Assembly: GCA_019637685.1 (NCBI GenBank)
Contig: JAHBVF010000031.1
Location: 16,187 to 80,186, forward strand
Direction of reading: 5' to 3'
DNA: 64,000 nt
DNA from: Caldilineaceae bacterium
Lineage (GTDB): Bacteria > Chloroflexota > Anaerolineae > Caldilineales > Caldilineaceae
In this document: positions 61,331 to 64,000 of the stretch, in pieces
Layout of the letters: the number at the start of each line of letters is the position of its first letter
Position numbering within the stretch: the first letter of the stretch is position 1
The notes under the pieces: model-generated
The model's input: the letters and a program-made list of their open reading frames with translations, nothing else
What the model was told of the DNA's origin: nothing
Database searches by the model: none
Program-made: the position numbers and the translations under genes

Positions 61331-63208
61331 TTACTCGCTCAATTGCAGCGCAACAGTCAGAAGCTCTGCCTTCATACGCGCCCGCTGCTGCTGCCAATTG
61401 TCGTCGCTCACCTCGCCCACCGCGTGGAGATCGTCCAGTTTGGCAATGCGTTGGAGCAGCTCTGCGCGTTGGCGGTGCATCAACGATTTCGTATCGTCGC
61501 TGGATTGGGCAATGCGCGTCTGCCAGGCCCAGGCCAGACCAGCCGCCAGACCCAGAAACAGTACGCCGCCCAATGCCCAGGGCGTCCAATCTTCCAACTG
61601 GGGCACGCGCACACTGGCAGCCGTACTCTGACTGTCGCCGCTGGCCGGGCCAGCCGCCCGCGGGTCAACTTCCCCGGCTTCCAGCAGGCCAGACAAACGC
61701 ACAGTCACCTGCTGATCGGGTGCTATTCCTTCGCGCTGCCACATTTGATACGTTTTGCCCTGGATGTCCTGGGGGCCGACGCTGTCCAGGCCGCTCACTT
61801 CCACTTCCATCCCCGGCAGCTCGGCCACCAGCAGATTGAGGCTGCTGGCCGCATAGGGCAGCGCGCCCGAAAATTCGGCGGATGTGCCCTGGAAGGGCAG
61901 GGCATAGCGCATTACAATCTGGCGCGTGCCAGAGCCAGGAACCACAGGCGCAGTGTCATAAATGATGTGGCCCACCTGGCGGAAGCGTCCGCCCAATGCC
62001 CCGTTGTCAAAGGTGATTTCTACCGCGGCTGGCGGCACAGAGATAGCCACCGTAGCCGGGACATCCAGCCCCTCCACCGCCCGCCCGGTAAAGGCACGAT
62101 CGCTGCTGTTGCCATAGGCATAAATCTGGGCAACGACCAGCGCGCCGGGCTGAGAATCCACAATCCAATGGGCGCGTTCGATGGCAATGCCGCTGTCGTC
62201 GTCCGTGGGTTCATAGACGCTGAAATCGGCTTGCAGGCTCTCCTGCCCCTCTGCGAAGAGCAAAATCGGACTGCTGTAGCTGATCCCTTCCAGCGTGGCA
62301 GAGGCAAAATAGACCACCGACGGGTCTGTGGACAGATTGGCAAAGGCAAAGCTGCCGTCTGTGTTGGCCGTAGTTGTGAAGGTCGCCACCGGCTCGAAGT
62401 CCACAAAGCCTTCCAGTACCACTTCGATTCCCGCCACCGACGTGCCCCCAGCCGTTCCCTGCTCCACACGGCCACTCAGAATACCGTTGCCAGGGCGATA
62501 GGCAGCGGTCCAGGCCGGCGTGTAGGAAAAGGTGCGCACAAACTCCAATACATTGCGCTGCTGTTCCTGGCTGAAATCAGCGCCGATCTCTGGATGGGCT
62601 GCCTGCCAGCCTGCCAGCCAACCGGCCTGGCTGACGGCCATGGCATAGCGGGTGTCGGTGAAATCAGAGATCACATCCCCGCCATTAGGGCCGTCGCCCG
62701 CGCCCGTCTCTCCGTGACACTCGGCGCACGCGCCCGCGTAGAGCAGACCGCCCGCCTCCACAGCAAGCTGATCCGTGTGCAGGTCCCAGGCATAGGAGAC
62801 CACATTCCAGATTTGGCTGTCGGTCAACTGGTTGCCCCAGGGCGGCATCAATTTTTCAATGCGGCCAAATTTGGCTGTGTGGAAAAGTTCAGCGGGGCTG
62901 CGTTCCCACACAGCATTGGGATCGGCAAAGGCAGTGGCTGGGCCGGGCAGGCTGGCCGCGGTGGGGCCGTCGCCCCGCCCGGTTTCGCCGTGGCAGGCCG
63001 CGCAGTTTTCGGCAAAGAGTGCCCGGCCCGAACGCGCGTTGGGCAGCGTCTGCGGCGCGGGAACCTGGGCGATATCGAAAGGGGGCGAAGGTTCCTGGCC
63101 GATGGGCGCGGGGTTTTCCTCTGCCAGCAACAGACCGGGCAGCAAAAGCAATGCCAGGCAAGAAAGGGTGAGAAAGAAGAGACGGCGGGGCGAACGAATA
63201 GATGGCAT
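61331..63208 (-). CDS. Dihaem cytochrome c with carboxypeptidase-regulatory-like domain and CcmI-like tail
   Basis: A 625-residue exported membrane-anchored protein. Signal segment (FFLTLSCLALLLLPGLLLA), then two cytochrome c domains: CAACH at 69-73 with a candidate Met ligand near 121 (LMPPWGNQ), and CAECH at 161-165. A carboxypeptidase-regulatory/CNA-B-like beta domain follows (about 245-330; LSGRVEQG, VAGIEVVLEG). Further beta sandwich regions run to about 540. One transmembrane helix (about 548-566) and a cytoplasmic helical tail (about 575-625; RAELLQRIAKLDDLHAVGEVS) complete it. The tail resembles the CcmI-type helices of the last gene of the operon. It is encoded among the ccm genes, so it is probably both a product and a partner of this machinery. 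Confidence 0.82.
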   Translation of the reverse strand: MPSIRSPRRLFFLTLSCLALLLLPGLLLAEENPAPIGQEPSPPFDIAQVPAPQTLPNARSGRALFAENCAACHGETGRGDGPTAASLPGPATAFADPNAVWERSPAELFHTAKFGRIEKLMPPWGNQLTDSQIWNVVSYAWDLHTDQLAVEAGGLLYAGACAECHGETGAGDGPNGGDVISDFTDTRYAMAVSQAGWLAGWQAAHPEIGADFSQEQQRNVLEFVRTFSYTPAWTAAYRPGNGILSGRVEQGTAGGTSVAGIEVVLEGFVDFEPVATFTTTANTDGSFAFANLSTDPSVVYFASATLEGISYSSPILLFAEGQESLQADFSVYEPTDDDSGIAIERAHWIVDSQPGALVVAQIYAYGNSSDRAFTGRAVEGLDVPATVAISVPPAAVEITFDNGALGGRFRQVGHIIYDTAPVVPGSGTRQIVMRYALPFQGTSAEFSGALPYAASSLNLLVAELPGMEVEVSGLDSVGPQDIQGKTYQMWQREGIAPDQQVTVRLSGLLEAGEVDPRAAGPASGDSQSTAASVRVPQLEDWTPWALGGVLFLGLAAGLAWAWQTRIAQSSDDTKSLMHRQRAELLQRIAKLDDLHAVGEVSDDNWQQQRARMKAELLTVALQLSE

Positions 63209-63314
63209 TAGACAGGCTCTTGGAAAAAGAACAGAGAACTCAGTACACTGGAAACAAAGTTATCCGACTACAGAAGTTTGTTGACGCTGCACTCAGATTC
63301 GATGGGCAAAGAAA

Positions 63315-63345
63315 AGACCGGTCGGTTTCACGCGACGACCGGCCT
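63315..63345 (-). terminator. Hairpin with U tract after ccmE
   Basis: CCGGTCG (63318-63324) pairs with CGACCGG (63336-63342), extended by imperfect pairs. On the minus strand it is followed by TCTTTTCTTTG. It may attenuate, rather than end, transcription into the cytochrome gene. Confidence 0.65.
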
Positions 63346-63377
63346 TCACTGGTACTGGTTATGTACTCGCTTATCTG

Positions 63378-63860
63378 TCAGCGGGTGGACTGAACAAAGA
63401 CTTCTTCCGGCTCTTCCTCATAGCGGCTGGGACATTTGAGCAGCAGTGTGTCTGCCTGAAAGGAGCCATCGCTCATCAATTCGCCCTCGATAATCGCGGA
63501 CGCGGCTCGCTGAAAATTGTCCGGGCGCGGGCCATGGAAGACGATTGTGAGCTGCTCGTGGCTGCTTTCATCGGCCACGGCAAAGCGCAGTGTCATATCC
63601 TGGGGTTTCCAGTCCTCGCTGCCGTCTACCACCGTGCCGCTGACGCGCACCCGTTGCCCCGCGAGGGTGGGCGCACGGTCCAGCGTTTCGGCCACAGTCA
63701 GATAGTACGCTCCCGTAGAAACGGTGGAATAGACAATCAGCACGACCACCAGGGCCAGCATCACAACGCCGCCCAGGATAAATTTCAGGTTGCCATTTTT
63801 GGCTTTGCTTTTGGCCAGGCTGTCGGGGATGGAAGGAATATATTCGGCAGAGTGGGTCAT
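63378..63860 (-). CDS. ccmE: Haem chaperone CcmE, CxxxY variant
   Basis: CcmE carries haem covalently to the CcmF/CcmH lyase. I chose ATG 63860 because a strong promoter ends at 63926 and the longer frame to 63935 would begin on its -10 box. The 160-residue product has one transmembrane helix (FILGGVVMLALVVVLIVYS) and an OB-fold domain (LAGQRVRVSGTVV; DMTLRFAVADE; LTIVFHGPRPDNF; IIEGEL). The haem-attachment motif is KCPSRY, with Cys143 in place of the usual histidine of HxxxY. CxxxY forms are known from some archaea and sulfate reducers. It heads the ccm operon visible here; ccmA, B and C are not in the window. Confidence 0.92.
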   Translation of the reverse strand: MTHSAEYIPSIPDSLAKSKAKNGNLKFILGGVVMLALVVVLIVYSTVSTGAYYLTVAETLDRAPTLAGQRVRVSGTVVDGSEDWKPQDMTLRFAVADESSHEQLTIVFHGPRPDNFQRAASAIIEGELMSDGSFQADTLLLKCPSRYEEEPEEVFVQSTR

Positions 63861-63925
63861 GTGTAGGCTCTTTTTTGGGCAAATGGGACCCGCTGGGGGT
63901 CGGATATGCTTCACAATTCTTGAAC

Positions 63926-63953
63926 AGTATACCACAGCCTAGCACGCCGTCAA
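63926..63953 (-). promoter_or_regulatory. Promoter of the ccm operon
   Basis: TTGACG (63953-63948) and TATACT (63931-63926), with TGG before the -10 (extended form), are 16 bp apart on the minus strand. A leader of about 60 nt runs to the ccmE start. Nothing further is recognised in 63954-64000. Confidence 0.75.
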
Positions 63954-64000
63954 CGTGAGTTCGCCACCCATCTGGGCAGTATTGATCCGTATCGCGTGCT

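Overview
The window is a GC-rich bacterial chromosome segment, most likely from the Chloroflexota (Anaerolineae/Caldilineae type). This assignment is an inference from gene content: large secreted proteins with SdrD-B-like and DUF11-like domains ending in short LFLP-type tails, gingipain-like C25 peptidases, a Ras-like GTPase beside an OmpA-type N-terminal-domain protein (a pairing I associate with Cyanobacteria and Chloroflexota), and a flagellar cluster with no outer-membrane ring genes in view. No rRNA, tRNA, IS element, prophage or CRISPR array was found.

Layout. Positions 3-8184 (+) hold a flagellar block: fliG (cut by the left edge), fliH, fliI, fliJ, a lytic transglycosylase, flgB, fliK, flgD and flgE. 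Positions 8443-13742 (+) encode two large secreted proteins, a DUF5107 protein and an SH3/beta-propeller protein. An M19 dipeptidase and an AI-2E-type permease follow, up to 16416. From 16430 to 45027 everything is on the minus strand: tsaD; two C25 peptidases and two giant repeat proteins (17492-31782); a signalling operon of histidine kinase, Ras-like GTPase, longin/roadblock-like protein, coiled-coil protein and OmpR-type regulator, headed by hisS (32243-37598); a family 2 glycosyltransferase; a polyprenyl synthase; tatD; and two phosphohexomutases flanking an AT-rich Shedu-like nuclease gene. From 45331 to 53042 short units alternate in strand: a HEPN-like protein, a PH-domain protein plus inositol-monophosphatase pair, a degenerate metallo-beta-lactamase-fold protein, Ni-superoxide dismutase with its maturation protease, an orphan helicase C-terminal-domain protein, and a small MerR-like cluster. 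Positions 53200-63860 (-) hold rimO with a phosphoesterase, a lamin-tail/phospholipase D protein, and a cytochrome c maturation operon (ccmE, a dihaem fusion protein, ccmH, ccmG, ccmF and a CcmI-like protein).

How the genes work together. The flagellar genes cover the switch, export ATPase and rod/hook assembly. The ccm operon attaches haem to exported cytochromes and itself encodes one dihaem protein. The C25 peptidases and their neighbours look like a cell-surface set sharing a C-terminal module. The GTPase operon looks like a compact signalling device joining a two-component pair to a Ras-like switch. Several transcription units start from sigma70-like promoters whose -10 box lies 6-9 nt from the start codon, suggesting leaderless or near-leaderless mRNAs. 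Many units end in long perfect hairpins.
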